Assembly: GCF_001423495.1 (NCBI RefSeq)
Contig: NZ_LMOG01000021.1
Location: forward strand, 130,031 to 194,030
Direction of reading: 5' to 3'
DNA: 64,000 nucleotides
DNA from: Xanthomonas sp. Leaf131
GTDB taxonomy: Bacteria; Pseudomonadota; Gammaproteobacteria; Xanthomonadales; Xanthomonadaceae
The position numbers and the translations under genes are program-made. Under the pieces are notes generated by a model. The model had not been told where the DNA came from. It made no database searches and worked only from the letters and a program-made list of their open reading frames with translations. Below, one piece after another: positions 55,027-64,000 of the stretch. How positions within the stretch are numbered: the stretch's first letter is position 1; every line of letters begins with the position of its first letter.

Positions 55027-56112
55027 TTAGCCGTGACGCTGCTGGAAGTCGTGCATAAAGCTCACCAGCGCCTGCGCGCCCGCCACCGGCATCGCGTTGT
55101 ACAGCGACGCACGCAGGCCACCGACAGCTTTGTGCCCCTTCAAGGCAAGCAGGCCGGCCGCCTTGGATTCGCTGACAAACATCGCGTCCAGCTGCTCATC
55201 GGGCAGAAAGAACGGGATGTTCATGCGCGACCGCACGGCGGGCTTGATCAGGTTGCGATAGAAGCCGCCGGAGCCATCGATAGCGCCATACACCAGCGCG
55301 GCCTTCTCGGCATTGCGACGCGCGAACTCGTCCACCCCGCCCTGTTCCAGCATCCACTTCACGTTGAGTCCGAGCAGATACCAGTTCCAGGTCGGCGGGG
55401 TGTTGAGCATCGAATCGCGGGCCGCATGCGAGGCGTAGTTGAAGATATCCGCGCGCGGTTGGCCGGCACGTTCGAGCAGGTCGCGCCGCACAATCAGCAC
55501 CGAAATGCCGACCGGCCCCAGATTCTTCTGCGCCCCGGCGTAGATCAACCCGTAGCGCGCGATGTCCAGTGGCTCGGAGGCGATCGACGAACTGAAGTCG
55601 GCGAATAACGGCAACGTGCCCACGTCCGGCGTGTCGCGAAACTCCACGCCGTGGATGGTCTCGTTGGCGGTGATGTGCACATAGGCCGAGTGCGGCGACA
55701 AGGTCCAGCTGGCCACCGGCGGGATATCGGTGAAGCCTTCGGCCTGCGCGTCGGCGGCGATGCGTACATCCACATAAGGCGCCGCCTGCTTGATCGCGGT
55801 CTTGCCCCAGTGACCACTGATCACGTAGTCGGTGGCCTGCCCGGGCGCGGCGAAATTCAGCGGCAACAACGCCTGGATGGTAGTGGCACCACCGGCGGTG
55901 AACAGCACCGCATAGTCGTCGGGAATCGACAACAACGTTCGCAGATCGGCTTCGGCCGCGGCCGCCACGGCCATGAAATCGGCGCTGCGGTGACTGATTT
56001 CCACGATCGAGGCACCGACGCCGTTCCACTCGATCATCTCCGCCTGCGCCTGCCGCAGGACCGATTCCGGCAATGTCGCAGGGCCGGCACTGAAATTGAA
56101 CGCGCGTGTCAT
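55027..56112 (-). CDS. serC: Phosphoserine aminotransferase
   Basis: A 361-residue PLP enzyme converting 3-phosphohydroxypyruvate to phosphoserine (and acting in pyridoxine synthesis). It starts [15 protein letters not shown], and [19 protein letters not shown] carries the PLP lysine (about 198). The length is normal. It is first of the serC-pheA-aroA series. Confidence 0.96.
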   Translation of the reverse strand: MTRAFNFSAGPATLPESVLRQAQAEMIEWNGVGASIVEISHRSADFMAVAAAAEADLRTLLSIPDDYAVLFTAGGATTIQALLPLNFAAPGQATDYVISGHWGKTAIKQAAPYVDVRIAADAQAEGFTDIPPVASWTLSPHSAYVHITANETIHGVEFRDTPDVGTLPLFADFSSSIASEPLDIARYGLIYAGAQKNLGPVGISVLIVRRDLLERAGQPRADIFNYASHAARDSMLNTPPTWNWYLLGLNVKWMLEQGGVDEFARRNAEKAALVYGAIDGSGGFYRNLIKPAVRSRMNIPFFLPDEQLDAMFVSESKAAGLLALKGHKAVGGLRASLYNAMPVAGAQALVSFMHDFQQRHG

Positions 56113-56291
56113 GGCACACCTTGTCGAGCTAGCCTTCTAGTATGCCGCAGCGCATCGGCCTTGGCAGCGTTGCAGAAAAGTTGCAGCTGCATCCTTCTCA
56201 CCGAGGCGGACGTATGGTTCTGTAGCGTCCATGGGCAGCGCCATCACCCTGGTCCGTTATTCTCATCTGCAGCCACTGTCAGGAGCGAGCC

Positions 56292-57260
56292 ATGTCCCTT
56301 CGCGATGTCTTGAAGACGCCGTCCAGCGAGATCACCGATGAGGCCGTTTACCGCGACCGGCGCCGGCTGCTGCAGCTGTTCGCACTGACCCCGGCGCTGG
56401 GCGTGGCCGGCTGCGCCGAGGCCGATCCGCCGCCTCCGCCCAAGACCGTGGTGACCCCGGCGCAAGCGCGCAGCGGCTTTCGCACCGCCGAGGAACTGAC
56501 CCGGCTGGAAGACGTCACCAGCTACAACAATTTCTACGAATTCGGCACCGACAAGACCGACCCGTCCAAGGCCGCCAAGACCTTGAAGCTGTCGCCGTGG
56601 TCGGTGAAGGTCAGCGGCGAGTGCGAAAAGCCGGGCAGCCTGTCGCTGGACGAGTTGCTCAAAGGCATCACTGCCGAAGAACGCACTTACCGTCTTCGCT
56701 GCGTGGAAGGCTGGTCGATGGTGATCCCGTGGACCGGTGTGCCGCTGGGCGAGGTGCTCAAACGCTTTGCGCCGACCTCCAAGGCCAAGTACGTGGCCTT
56801 CACCACGTTGGCCGACCCGCAACAGATGCCAGGCGTGCGCTACCGCTCGATCAACTGGCCGTATCGCGAAGGTCTGCGCATCGACGAAGCGATGCACCCG
56901 CTGACCTTGCTGGCCACCGGCCTGTACGGCAAGCCGCTGCCGCAACAGAACGGCGCGCCGTTGCGGCTGGTGGTGCCGTGGAAGTACGGCTTCAAGAGCA
57001 TCAAGTCGATCGTGGAAATTCGGTTTGTCGAGAAGATGCCCGAAACCGCCTGGCACGATTTGCAGCCGTCCGAATATGGCTTCTTTTCCAACGTCAATCC
57101 GGCGGTGGATCACCCGCGCTGGAGCCAGAAGACCGAGCGCCGTATCGCTGGCACCGCCAGCAAATTGTTCGCCGAGCGCATCGCGACCAAGCCGTTCAAC
57201 GGTTATGCGGACCAGGTCGCCTCGCTGTATGCGGGCATGGATTTGAAGAAGTGGTTTTAA
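56292..57260 (+). CDS. msrP: Periplasmic methionine sulfoxide reductase, catalytic subunit
   Basis: A 322-residue molybdopterin enzyme (YedY). Tat signal with [20 protein letters not shown] (about 23-41); the Cys could alternatively be read as a lipobox, but a Tat signal peptide is usual. The Mo-ligand Cys is in [15 protein letters not shown] (about 136-142). It repairs oxidised methionine in the periplasm with electrons from MsrQ, encoded 132 bp downstream. Confidence 0.94.
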   Translation: MSLRDVLKTPSSEITDEAVYRDRRRLLQLFALTPALGVAGCAEADPPPPPKTVVTPAQARSGFRTAEELTRLEDVTSYNNFYEFGTDKTDPSKAAKTLKLSPWSVKVSGECEKPGSLSLDELLKGITAEERTYRLRCVEGWSMVIPWTGVPLGEVLKRFAPTSKAKYVAFTTLADPQQMPGVRYRSINWPYREGLRIDEAMHPLTLLATGLYGKPLPQQNGAPLRLVVPWKYGFKSIKSIVEIRFVEKMPETAWHDLQPSEYGFFSNVNPAVDHPRWSQKTERRIAGTASKLFAERIATKPFNGYADQVASLYAGMDLKKWF

Positions 57261-57278
57261 GGCAGTGATATCCACCGC

Positions 57279-57344
57279 GTAGGAGCGCACCCGGGCGCGA
57301 CGGGCATTACCAGGAAAGCCCGTCGCGCCCCGGTGCGCTCCTAC
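57279..57344. repeat. REP-like extragenic palindrome
   Basis: GTAGGAGCGCACCCGGGCGC and its near-exact inverted partner ending at 57344 flank a 12-base centre between msrP and msrQ. GTAGGAGCGCA starts are typical of dispersed REP-type elements in Xanthomonas and Stenotrophomonas. In RNA it would form a long hairpin and could lower msrQ expression. Confidence 0.8.
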
Positions 57345-57392
57345 GATGCATGTTCATGCCCGCACGGCATCGCTTCCTTCTTCTGAGATCGC

Positions 57393-58049
57393 ATGGCCAA
57401 GACTTCCACCTCCCTGATCGCTGCCAAGACGCTGCTGCATGCGGCCGCGCTGACGCCGATCGCATTGCTAGCCTGGGAATTTTGGCAGGTGTGGCAAACC
57501 GGCAGCGACGCGCTGGGCGCCGATCCGGTCGCCGAGATCGAGCACCGTACCGGGCTATGGGCCTTGCGCTTTGTGCTGATCACCTTGGCGATCACGCCAT
57601 TACGCCAGCTCACCGGCCAGGCGGTGCTGATCCGCTTCCGTCGCATGTTGGGGCTGTACGCGTTCTTCTATGCCAGCGTGCATCTGGCGGCGTACCTGAC
57701 GTTGGATCTGCGCGGCTTCTGGACGCAGATCTTCGAAGAGATTCTCAAGCGTCCTTACATCACCGTCGGCTTCACGGCCTGGCTGTTGCTGCTGCCGTTG
57801 GCGATCACGTCCACCCAGGGGTGGATGCGCCGGCTCAAGCGCAACTGGGGCCGCCTGCACATGCTGATCTACCCGATCGGCGTGCTGGCGGTACTGCACT
57901 TCTGGTGGCTGGTGAAATCCGATATCCGCGAACCGGCGCTGTATGCCGGCATCCTCGCGGTGTTGCTGGGCTGGCGGGTCTGGAAAAAACTCAGCGCGCG
58001 CCGAACCACAGCAAGGCGCTCAGCGCCGCCGCCAGCAACACCGCGCTGA
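57393..58049 (+). CDS. msrQ: Heme-binding membrane subunit of MsrPQ
   Basis: A 218-residue membrane protein (YedZ). Six hydrophobic segments; heme-ligand histidines lie in YASVHLAAYL and in RLHMLIYPIGVLAVLHFWW. It passes electrons from the quinone pool to MsrP. Its last 59 bases overlap the end of the convergent FHA gene, and its basic tail (RRTTARRSAPPPATPR) lies in that overlap. Confidence 0.93.
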   Translation: MAKTSTSLIAAKTLLHAAALTPIALLAWEFWQVWQTGSDALGADPVAEIEHRTGLWALRFVLITLAITPLRQLTGQAVLIRFRRMLGLYAFFYASVHLAAYLTLDLRGFWTQIFEEILKRPYITVGFTAWLLLLPLAITSTQGWMRRLKRNWGRLHMLIYPIGVLAVLHFWWLVKSDIREPALYAGILAVLLGWRVWKKLSARRTTARRSAPPPATPR

Positions 58050-58863
58050 GCAGCAGCCACGGCCAGCGCGCGACCTTGACCGGCGCACGCGTCGGTTCGG
58101 TGATGGCGCGCGGCGGCGGCAACGGCTCGGTGTCCGGGATGTCCCAGGTGGTGCCGTGATGGGTGCGCGGTACTTCGACCACAAAGCGGTGGCGGGCATC
58201 GAATACCACCTGGTCTCCGGCCTGCAGCCAGCCGTCGCGCACTTGCACACCGTTGATCCAGCTGCCTTCTTCCGAGCCCAGATCGCGGATCAGCACGCGG
58301 TCGCCGTGGCGTTCCAGGCGGGCATGCTGCGCGGCGAAGGCCGGGTCGTCGATGACGATGTCTGCGGCCGGGTCGCTACCGACCAGCCGTGAGCGATCCA
58401 GTGTGAAGCTGCGCCCGTGATGACGGCCACCCAGCCCGCGCAACAACAGGCAGACCTCGCTCAGGCCGGCATCGTCCTCTGGCACGTCGTTGGCCGGCGC
58501 GCTCGACGGCGCACTGCGCAGCAGCATTTCCACGCCATCGGCGTAGATCGCATCGCCGGGGCGCAGCAGCGCCATACGGCGCACCGGGCGTCCGTTGACG
58601 TGGATGCCGCGGATTCCATTGGCCACCTGCAGCCACAGGCCACGCTGGTCCAGGCAGAACTGCGCCAACAGCAATGCCCCCTGGGCATCGTCCACCACCC
58701 GCACGCTGCCGGAGGCATGGCGTACGATCCGGTGGACGCCGGGCTTGAGGGAACGGTCCGGCTGCTGCCGGTGAGTGAAATGAACTTGCAGGTCGCGCAC
58801 CCGCAGTAGCCTAGCAGGTTGCCCCTTGCAGCGGCTAACACGACTGGGCGAGCGCAGACACAC
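57991..58863 (-). CDS. FHA-domain membrane protein
   Basis: A 290-residue protein. The FHA fold at about 150-220 has SRLVGSDPAADIVIDDPAFAAQHARLE and GSWINGVQV, which bind phosphothreonine peptides. A first, weaker FHA-like segment lies at 30-110 (IVRHASGSVRVVDD, GIHVNGRPV). A C-terminal membrane helix (WPWLLLSAVLLAAALSALLWF) anchors it. It may read Ser/Thr kinase signals. It overlaps msrQ tail to tail by 59 bp. Confidence 0.82.
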   Translation of the reverse strand: MCLRSPSRVSRCKGQPARLLRVRDLQVHFTHRQQPDRSLKPGVHRIVRHASGSVRVVDDAQGALLLAQFCLDQRGLWLQVANGIRGIHVNGRPVRRMALLRPGDAIYADGVEMLLRSAPSSAPANDVPEDDAGLSEVCLLLRGLGGRHHGRSFTLDRSRLVGSDPAADIVIDDPAFAAQHARLERHGDRVLIRDLGSEEGSWINGVQVRDGWLQAGDQVVFDARHRFVVEVPRTHHGTTWDIPDTEPLPPPRAITEPTRAPVKVARWPWLLLSAVLLAAALSALLWFGAR

Positions 58864-58923
58864 TTGGAGCCTGGCCCGCGCATGCGCACAATGCGCGCTC
58901 CTTTCGCCTTACCTAGCCAAGCC

Positions 58924-59199
58924 ATGTCCAGCATCGATATCCGCCACGACCATTCACTGCCGCCAGCACAGGCCCGCGCGGCGATCGATGAGGCGGCACG
59001 CAAACTGACCGATCGCTACGGCATCGCTTCGCACTGGGAAGGCGACACCCTGCGCATCGCGCGTGCCGGTGTAGACGGTGCGATCAGCCTGCTGCCGCAG
59101 CAGGTGCATGTCACCGCCGAGCTTGGCTTTCTGTTGTCGGCGGTGCAGCCGATGGTGGAATCGGAAATCCGTCGTTTGTTGACCGAAAAGCTCGCCTGA
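58924..59199 (+). CDS. Polyhydroxyalkanoic acid system protein (PHA_gran_rgn)
   Basis: 91 residues from ATG 58924. HSLPPAQARAAIDEAARKLTDRYG and FLLSAVQPMVESEIRRLL match the small PHA-granule family of the start-domain-like fold. It precedes a phasin gene, giving a two-gene granule cluster. Confidence 0.8.
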   Translation: MSSIDIRHDHSLPPAQARAAIDEAARKLTDRYGIASHWEGDTLRIARAGVDGAISLLPQQVHVTAELGFLLSAVQPMVESEIRRLLTEKLA

Positions 59200-59419
59200 G
59201 CGTACTTACCTGATCGTGCCGATCCGAGCCTGCAGGCCTGAGCGTGCGGCTGCTTCAGCGCCAAGTCACCCGCACGGCGCTCGATGCGCGGATGCTTGAA
59301 AACGCCGCGTGCGTACACATCACGTATCAAGACGCCAGCAGGCAATGCTTCACCTGCCCGATGCAGCGTCGGCACTAGGGTGAAGGCAACGTCGCTTTAG
59401 CAACCTACAGGAGCATCGC

Positions 59420-59986
59420 ATGACGACCGGATACGATCAGAACGGTAACCGCGACAACGCGGCCCATGGCTTCCAGGCGCAGGCAGAACAGATTTCGCGC
59501 CGGCTTGGCGAATCGGCACAGACGGTGTGGCTGGCCGGGCTCGGCGCGCTGGGCCGCGTCCAGAGCGAAGGCGGCAAATTGTTCGACTCATTGGTGCGCG
59601 AAGGTGCGGCCTACGAGCGCACGGGCCAGCAGAAAGCCACCGAAAGCGTCGATGAGCTGCGCGAAGAGGTGGAAACCCAGTTCGAACAGGCGCGCGACAC
59701 CGCCGTGCGTGGCTGGGACAGATTGGGCAAGGCGTTCGACGAACGCGTCAAGGGCGTGCTGCGAACGCTCAACATTCCCGAGCAGGACGAGCTGGAAAAC
59801 CTGCGCCGTGAAGTGGAATCGCTGAAAGCGCAGGTTCGTGCCAACACCGCCGCCACGAAGCGTGCCAACCGCACCGCGACGCAGGCCGCGCAAGCAGCCA
59901 GCAGCGACACGACCCACGCCAGCCCGGCAAGCACGTCCGGCTCCAGCTCCCCGACCGGGAATTCCGCAGCCTTCGACGGCGAATAA
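59420..59986 (+). CDS. Phasin-family protein
   Basis: 188 residues: SAQTVWLAGLGALGRVQSEGGKLFDSLVREG is the phasin core. A helical part (about 60-140) is followed by an Ala/Thr/Ser-rich tail. Phasins coat PHA granules. It is followed by a terminator at 60040-60106. Confidence 0.85.
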   Translation: MTTGYDQNGNRDNAAHGFQAQAEQISRRLGESAQTVWLAGLGALGRVQSEGGKLFDSLVREGAAYERTGQQKATESVDELREEVETQFEQARDTAVRGWDRLGKAFDERVKGVLRTLNIPEQDELENLRREVESLKAQVRANTAATKRANRTATQAAQAASSDTTHASPASTSGSSSPTGNSAAFDGE

Positions 59987-60039
59987 GCCTGAGCCGGCCA
60001 ATGTTGCAAAGCAGCATGATTTTCCACACAATCGAGAAG

Positions 60040-60106
60040 GACCCGCCAGTCCAGTAACACGAAGTCCGTTTGCTCCCCTCCCCTCACGGCTTCGGACTGG
60101 CGGGTC
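60040..60106 (+). terminator. Likely terminator of the phasin gene
   Basis: GACCCGCCAGTCC (60040-60052) and GGACTGGCGGGTC (60094-60106) form a perfect 13-bp stem, with TTTC after it. The 41-base loop is long but could fold. Confidence 0.6.
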
Positions 60107-60220
60107 TTTCGCTATCTGGATCACGGCTCGTACGATCGCCGCCCGCGATCCATTGACGAATCTGTCGCGAAGGATTCTTCTAGGCGCACCATTTCGTTAT
60201 ACGCGCCATAACTTCGCTAG

Positions 60221-61228
60221 ATGCTCATGCCTTCCTGGATATTGGCGCTCCTGACCGCCCTCTTGCTCTGGCTGGCGGTGTGCGCCTATTTCTGGCTGGT
60301 ACGACGCCGGGCCAACGAAACCACTGAAGGCGTGCGCGCGCTTGCTGCGATGCACTGGCGCGATTTTTCCGCCGTGGTCTTGCGCGTGCTGCAGGAGCAA
60401 CGCGGCTGGCAACCGACGCAATTGCCGCAGGACGGACTACCCACTGCCGATTTCATGATGCAGACCGACCATGGCACCCGTCTGGTTGCCTGCAAACACG
60501 GGCGCGGTTATCGCATCGGCGTGGCCGCAGTGAACGAGTTGGGCGCGATGGCGCGGCTGGCCGGCGCTGGCGGCGGCGTGATGGTCACCGAGGGCCGTAT
60601 GGAGCGAGAAGGCATTGCTGCTGCCGACAAGCAATCCATCGAAGTGCTGGACGGCACGCGCCTGTGGCCGTTGCTGAAACCGTATCTGCCCGGCGATGTG
60701 GAAACCGGCGTGGTCGGCATGGCACGGCGGCGCGCGATCCGCCACAGCGTCATTGCCGGCGCGGCGCTGGCAACGCTGGCTCTGGTCGCCGTGTTGGCGC
60801 TGCAGCCAGCTGCGCCGGACGCGGCAACGACGCAAACGACAGTGGCAGCGACTCCGCCGGTTGCCGCATCTGTGCGTGCTGCGCCTTCCGCTGCCCAGGC
60901 GCCTGCTACATCGCAGGCGGCGCCGACAACTGCACCGCCCCCGGCACCCATGCCATTCGCAAGCGGGGAGGAACCGGATGCAGCGACCATGCTGGGCTAT
61001 CAACGCGAGGTGTCCAAAGCGCTCGCACAGACGCCGGGGCTGATACGCGGCATCTGGATCACCCAGGCAACGTTGGCGGTGGACCGCACGGTCGAAGACA
61101 CCGCAGCATGGCCCCTGATCTGCCGCGAACTGGAACGCTACCCGTACCTGCGCACCGTGCGCGTGCAACTCAACCCGCGCGCAGGCGTGGACGAGCCGGT
61201 GCGTTGGCGTCAATGCACGACGATTTGA
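60221..61228 (+). CDS. Membrane-anchored Mrr-like restriction endonuclease domain protein
   Basis: 335 residues: an N-terminal membrane helix (WILALLTALLLWLAVCAYFWLV), then a probable PD-(D/E)XK domain (FSAVVLRVLQEQRGW, TADFMMQTDHGTRLVACKHG). A second helix (SVIAGAALATLALVAVLAL) and an Ala/Pro/Thr-rich linker lead to a soluble C-terminal part (EVSKALAQTPGLIRGIWI). Family proteins are chromosomal in Xanthomonas. The catalytic K in VACKHG is present; nuclease activity is not proven. Confidence 0.7.
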   Translation: MLMPSWILALLTALLLWLAVCAYFWLVRRRANETTEGVRALAAMHWRDFSAVVLRVLQEQRGWQPTQLPQDGLPTADFMMQTDHGTRLVACKHGRGYRIGVAAVNELGAMARLAGAGGGVMVTEGRMEREGIAAADKQSIEVLDGTRLWPLLKPYLPGDVETGVVGMARRRAIRHSVIAGAALATLALVAVLALQPAAPDAATTQTTVAATPPVAASVRAAPSAAQAPATSQAAPTTAPPPAPMPFASGEEPDAATMLGYQREVSKALAQTPGLIRGIWITQATLAVDRTVEDTAAWPLICRELERYPYLRTVRVQLNPRAGVDEPVRWRQCTTI

Positions 61229-61288
61229 GTGGATGGTTGGCGCGTACGCACCACCGCTGCGTGGTCGCTCAGTGAATCGCTGCGAAGC

Positions 61289-62062
61289 TCAGCGCATTCC
61301 CGGCGCAAACCGCGCCACCAGATCGTACGACCCACCCAGAAACCACTGCCGCACGTAGGTAACTGGCTGATCGCCGCGCCAGGTGTGGCGATCGATCACC
61401 AGACACGCGGCGCCGTCGTCCACCTGCAGGCGTTCGGCTTGCGCGGCGTCGGCATTGACCGCGCTGATGCGATGTTCGGCACGCGTCCACGGCACGTTGC
61501 GCAATAACCAACTGCCCGGCGCGACATCGGTGAACGCTTGCAGCAATGCCTCGGGCACCGTGGTGGTGTCGATCAAACGTTGTTCCAGCGCGAACGGGCT
61601 GCCGTCGGCCAGGTGCACGCTTTCCAACGCCAGGACCTTTCCGGTGCTGCCCAGGACGCGTTCCTGCGGCACGCGTTGACGCAGGTTGCGCAACTGCCGC
61701 GCCAGCAACGAAAACTGGTAGACGTGACCACGCGTGGTCATTTCCACTTCGATATCCGGGATCGACAGCGCCACCTGCTCCAGATGCGGATGCGGCCGCG
61801 CCACGAACGAGCCGGTGCGGCGGCGACGCTCGATCATGCCGGCGTCGGCGAGCAAGCCGAGCACCTTGTTGACCGTCATGCGCGAGCAGCCGTACTGGAT
61901 CATCAGCTCGTGCTCGGGCGGCACGCGGTGACCGGGCGGCCAGTCGCCACTGTGGATGCGTTGTTCCAGATCCTGCCGGATGCGTTGATGCAGGGTGCCG
62001 GGCGCGGCGATGGGGGTGGCGGTCAAAGCAGGTCTCCGGTCAGAACCGCATTGTGCGCGCAT
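61289..62062 (-). CDS. hutC: Histidine-utilisation repressor HutC
   Basis: A 257-residue GntR/HutC regulator. The HTH has [27 protein letters not shown]; the UTRA effector domain follows ([21 protein letters not shown]), where urocanate should bind. It starts 4 bp after the hutF stop, so it is probably co-transcribed. It should repress the divergent hutF/hutI promoter region through the palindrome at 63464-63473. Confidence 0.92.
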   Translation of the reverse strand: MRAQCGSDRRPALTATPIAAPGTLHQRIRQDLEQRIHSGDWPPGHRVPPEHELMIQYGCSRMTVNKVLGLLADAGMIERRRRTGSFVARPHPHLEQVALSIPDIEVEMTTRGHVYQFSLLARQLRNLRQRVPQERVLGSTGKVLALESVHLADGSPFALEQRLIDTTTVPEALLQAFTDVAPGSWLLRNVPWTRAEHRISAVNADAAQAERLQVDDGAACLVIDRHTWRGDQPVTYVRQWFLGGSYDLVARFAPGMR

Positions 62063-62066
62063 CCGC

Positions 62067-63437
62067 TCAGTTGCTCAGCAGCGATCGCAAAACGCCGGCA
62101 AAACGCGTGGCAATGCGCGCGCGATCCACATGCCGACCGTCGCGCACCACTTGTTGCCCGGCGCGCCAGACAGTGCGTACCGCGCTGCCGCGTGCGGCGA
62201 ACAGCCAGCTGTCGAGCAGTGCGTCGTCGCCGCGTGCCAGCAGCGCAGGATGGGTGAGATCCAACTCGATCAGATCGGCCGAGGCGCCGACACGGATGCC
62301 GCTGTGCGCAATGCCCAAGGCCTGCGCCGCGCCATCGCCGGCCTGATCGAACACCCAGCGCCCACTGGAAACGCCACCTTGTGCCAGCACATTGCGTGCC
62401 TGCAATTGCAGGCGTTGGCCGTATTCGAGCAGGCGCAGTTCTTCGGCCGCATCGATCAGCACATTCGAATCCGAACCCACCCCGAACCGCCCGCCCGCGG
62501 CGGCAAACGCCTGCATCGGGAACAGCCCGTCGCCCAGATTCGCCTCGGTGATCGGGCACAGCCCGACCACCGCGCCGCTGTCGACGATCGCCTGCAGCTC
62601 GCTCGCATCCACATGCGTGGCGTGTACCAGACACCAGCGCGCATCCACCGGCGCGTTGGCCTGCAGCCACTGCACCGGGCGCTGGCCCGACCAGGCCAGA
62701 CAGGCATCGACCTCGCGCTGCTGTTCGGCGATATGGAGATGGACCGGGCCGTCGGTGAGCGGCACCAGCGCAGCCAGTTGTTCGGGCGTGACCGCGCGAA
62801 GGCTGTGCGGTGCCAGCCCGAGCACCGCATCCGGCAAGGCCTTGAGGCTGCGCCTGCAGTCGTCCAGCAACCGCGCAAAACCGTCGATGTCGTGGATCAG
62901 ACGACGCTGCGCTGCACTGGGCGCGACGCCACCGAAATCCGAATGCGCATAGAACACCGGCAACAGCGTCAGCCCGATGCCGGTGTTGGCGGCGGCAGCG
63001 GCGATGCGCTCGGACATTTCGCCGGCGTGCGCATATGCCGCGCCGCTGGGGCTGTGGTGCAGGTAGTGGAATTCGCCGACGCGGGTGAAGCCGCTTTCGA
63101 GCATTTCCACATAGGCCTGTTCGGCGATCGCCTGCAGGCTGTCCGGATCGAGCCGGTCGACAAAGCGATACATCAACTCGCGCCAGCTCCAGAAACTGTC
63201 GCCGCTGCGCCCGCCCACTTCGGTCAGGCCGGCCATGCCGCGCTGGAACGCGTGGCTGTGCAGGTTGCCCAACCCGGGCAGCAGCACCTCGACACGGGTA
63301 TCGGTGGCAGCTACCACAGTCTCGGTCTGCACCGAGGCGATGCGCCCCTGCGCCAGCGCGATCCGCACACCGCTCGCCCAGCCATCGGGCAAAAGCGCCC
63401 GCGCTGCCCACACCGCCTGCACCTGTTGGTCTGCCAC
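62067..63437 (-). CDS. hutF: Formimidoylglutamate deiminase
   Basis: A 456-residue amidohydrolase that converts N-formimidoyl-glutamate to N-formyl-glutamate in the five-step histidine pathway. GTG 63437 was chosen because longer forms read through the control region. Metal motifs: [10 protein letters not shown] and a later [10 protein letters not shown], plus [13 protein letters not shown]. It is divergent from hutI. Confidence 0.93.
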   Translation of the reverse strand: MADQQVQAVWAARALLPDGWASGVRIALAQGRIASVQTETVVAATDTRVEVLLPGLGNLHSHAFQRGMAGLTEVGGRSGDSFWSWRELMYRFVDRLDPDSLQAIAEQAYVEMLESGFTRVGEFHYLHHSPSGAAYAHAGEMSERIAAAAANTGIGLTLLPVFYAHSDFGGVAPSAAQRRLIHDIDGFARLLDDCRRSLKALPDAVLGLAPHSLRAVTPEQLAALVPLTDGPVHLHIAEQQREVDACLAWSGQRPVQWLQANAPVDARWCLVHATHVDASELQAIVDSGAVVGLCPITEANLGDGLFPMQAFAAAGGRFGVGSDSNVLIDAAEELRLLEYGQRLQLQARNVLAQGGVSSGRWVFDQAGDGAAQALGIAHSGIRVGASADLIELDLTHPALLARGDDALLDSWLFAARGSAVRTVWRAGQQVVRDGRHVDRARIATRFAGVLRSLLSN

Positions 63438-63463
63438 TGGACACCCTCGATTGCCGGTTCTAT

Positions 63464-63473
63464 TGTATATACA
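63464..63473. promoter_or_regulatory. HutC operator
   Basis: TGTATATACA is a perfect palindrome midway between the divergent hutF and hutI starts. It fits the TGTA-N2-TACA core known for HutC sites. Confidence 0.7.
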
Positions 63474-63497
63474 TATCAGACACCACGAGCCTGCGCC

Positions 63498-64000
63498 ATG
63501 CATTGCGACGTCCTCTGGCACAACGCGCAACTGATGACACTGGACGCCGCCGATGGCGGCCTGGGCAGCGTGGACGATGGCGTGGTCGCCTGCCAGGACG
63601 GCCGCATCACCTATGCCGGCCCGGCCGCGCAGGCCCCGGCACTGAAGCCGGACGTTGCGCACGATTGCCAGCGCCGCTGGATCAGCCCCGGCCTGATCGA
63701 TTGCCATACCCATCTGGTGTACGCCGGCAACCGCGCCAACGAATTCGAGCAACGCCTGCGCGGCGCCAGCTACGCCGAGATCGCCGCAGCCGGCGGCGGC
63801 ATCGTGGCGACCGTGCGCGCAACCCGCGCTGCCGACGACGCAGCGCTGCTGGCCGCCAGCCTGCCGCGCCTGGACGCCATGCTTGCCGAAGGCGTGACCA
63901 CACTGGAAATCAAATCCGGCTACGGGCTCACGCTGGAGGACGAAACCAAACAGCTGCGCGTGGCACGCCAGCTCGCCGCGCTGCGCAAGGTCGAAGTGGT
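63498..64000 (+). CDS. hutI: Imidazolonepropionase, 3' end beyond the window
   Basis: The first 167 codons are in the window. [23 protein letters not shown] carries the metal-binding H-x-H (about 73-75), and [13 protein letters not shown] follows, as in HutI. It opens imidazolone-5-propionate in histidine breakdown. The start is ATG 63498. The gene continues past 64000. Confidence 0.95.
   Translation, partial: MHCDVLWHNAQLMTLDAADGGLGSVDDGVVACQDGRITYAGPAAQAPALKPDVAHDCQRRWISPGLIDCHTHLVYAGNRANEFEQRLRGASYAEIAAAGGGIVATVRATRAADDAALLAASLPRLDAMLAEGVTTLEIKSGYGLTLEDETKQLRVARQLAALRKVEV

Overview
The right quarter of the window (about 47.4-64 kb) is chromosomal backbone of a Xanthomonas-like gammaproteobacterium. 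It carries tRNA-Ser(TGA), a LysR regulator, serS, two TonB-type proteins, the serC-pheA-aroA cluster, msrPQ, an FHA protein, PHA/phasin genes, and the start of a histidine-utilisation locus (hutC, hutF, hutI). The protein sequences, and a type IV secretion effector with an XVIPCD-like C-terminus inside the island, point to Xanthomonas. This assignment is inference; no database was searched.

The rest is accessory DNA. An 18-bp sequence, TGGCGGAGAGAGTGGGAT, is the 3' end of tRNA-Ser (47436-47453, tRNA on the minus strand) and recurs exactly at 6328-6345. With a tyrosine integrase next to the tRNA (45828-47351, minus), this marks an island of about 41.1 kb lying in the window. It has a MOBQ-type relaxase, a TraD-like accessory protein and a candidate oriT, but no conjugation pore genes, so it looks like an integrative mobilizable element. 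DNA left of 6328 is also defence-like: a giant DUF4011/helicase/nuclease protein running off the left edge, divergent from an Abi_C-type protein. This suggests a second element in tandem at the same tRNA site.

Island layout, left to right: (1) a compact SF1 helicase / Mrr nuclease / NYN-LOTUS cluster (6.5-12.4 kb), a candidate defence operon; (2) mobilization genes (13.1-15.2 kb); (3) a YVTN propeller, LysR regulator and TDT/SLAC1-type anion transporter (15.3-18.6 kb); (4) a uracil-DNA glycosylase, then an AHH-nuclease/XVIPCD effector with its Imm11 immunity gene, a C39-like peptidase and RadC (18.6-23.7 kb); (5) a lipoprotein and an MFS pump/HxlR pair flanked by two divergent copies of a small gene (24-27 kb); (6) a patchwork of A+T-richer genes (27.5-32.5 kb) with HNH, EcsC and DUF4760 proteins and a remarkable 9-codon gene with its own promoter and terminator; (7) a second integrase and an OLD-family nuclease (32.8-36.5 kb); (8) envelope proteins, an XRE regulator, a DUF4236 protein and a VWA/PP2C/protein-kinase triad (36.6-43.6 kb); (9) small membrane proteins and the island integrase (43.7-47.4 kb).

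The island appears to combine mobility, anti-phage functions (helicase/nuclease, OLD, possibly the phosphorylation triad) and interbacterial killing (T4SS effector plus immunity). Best candidates for something undescribed are the helicase-Mrr-NYN trio, the 9-codon gene upstream of DUF4760, and the 41-residue membrane peptide antisense to the gene coupled to the integrase.
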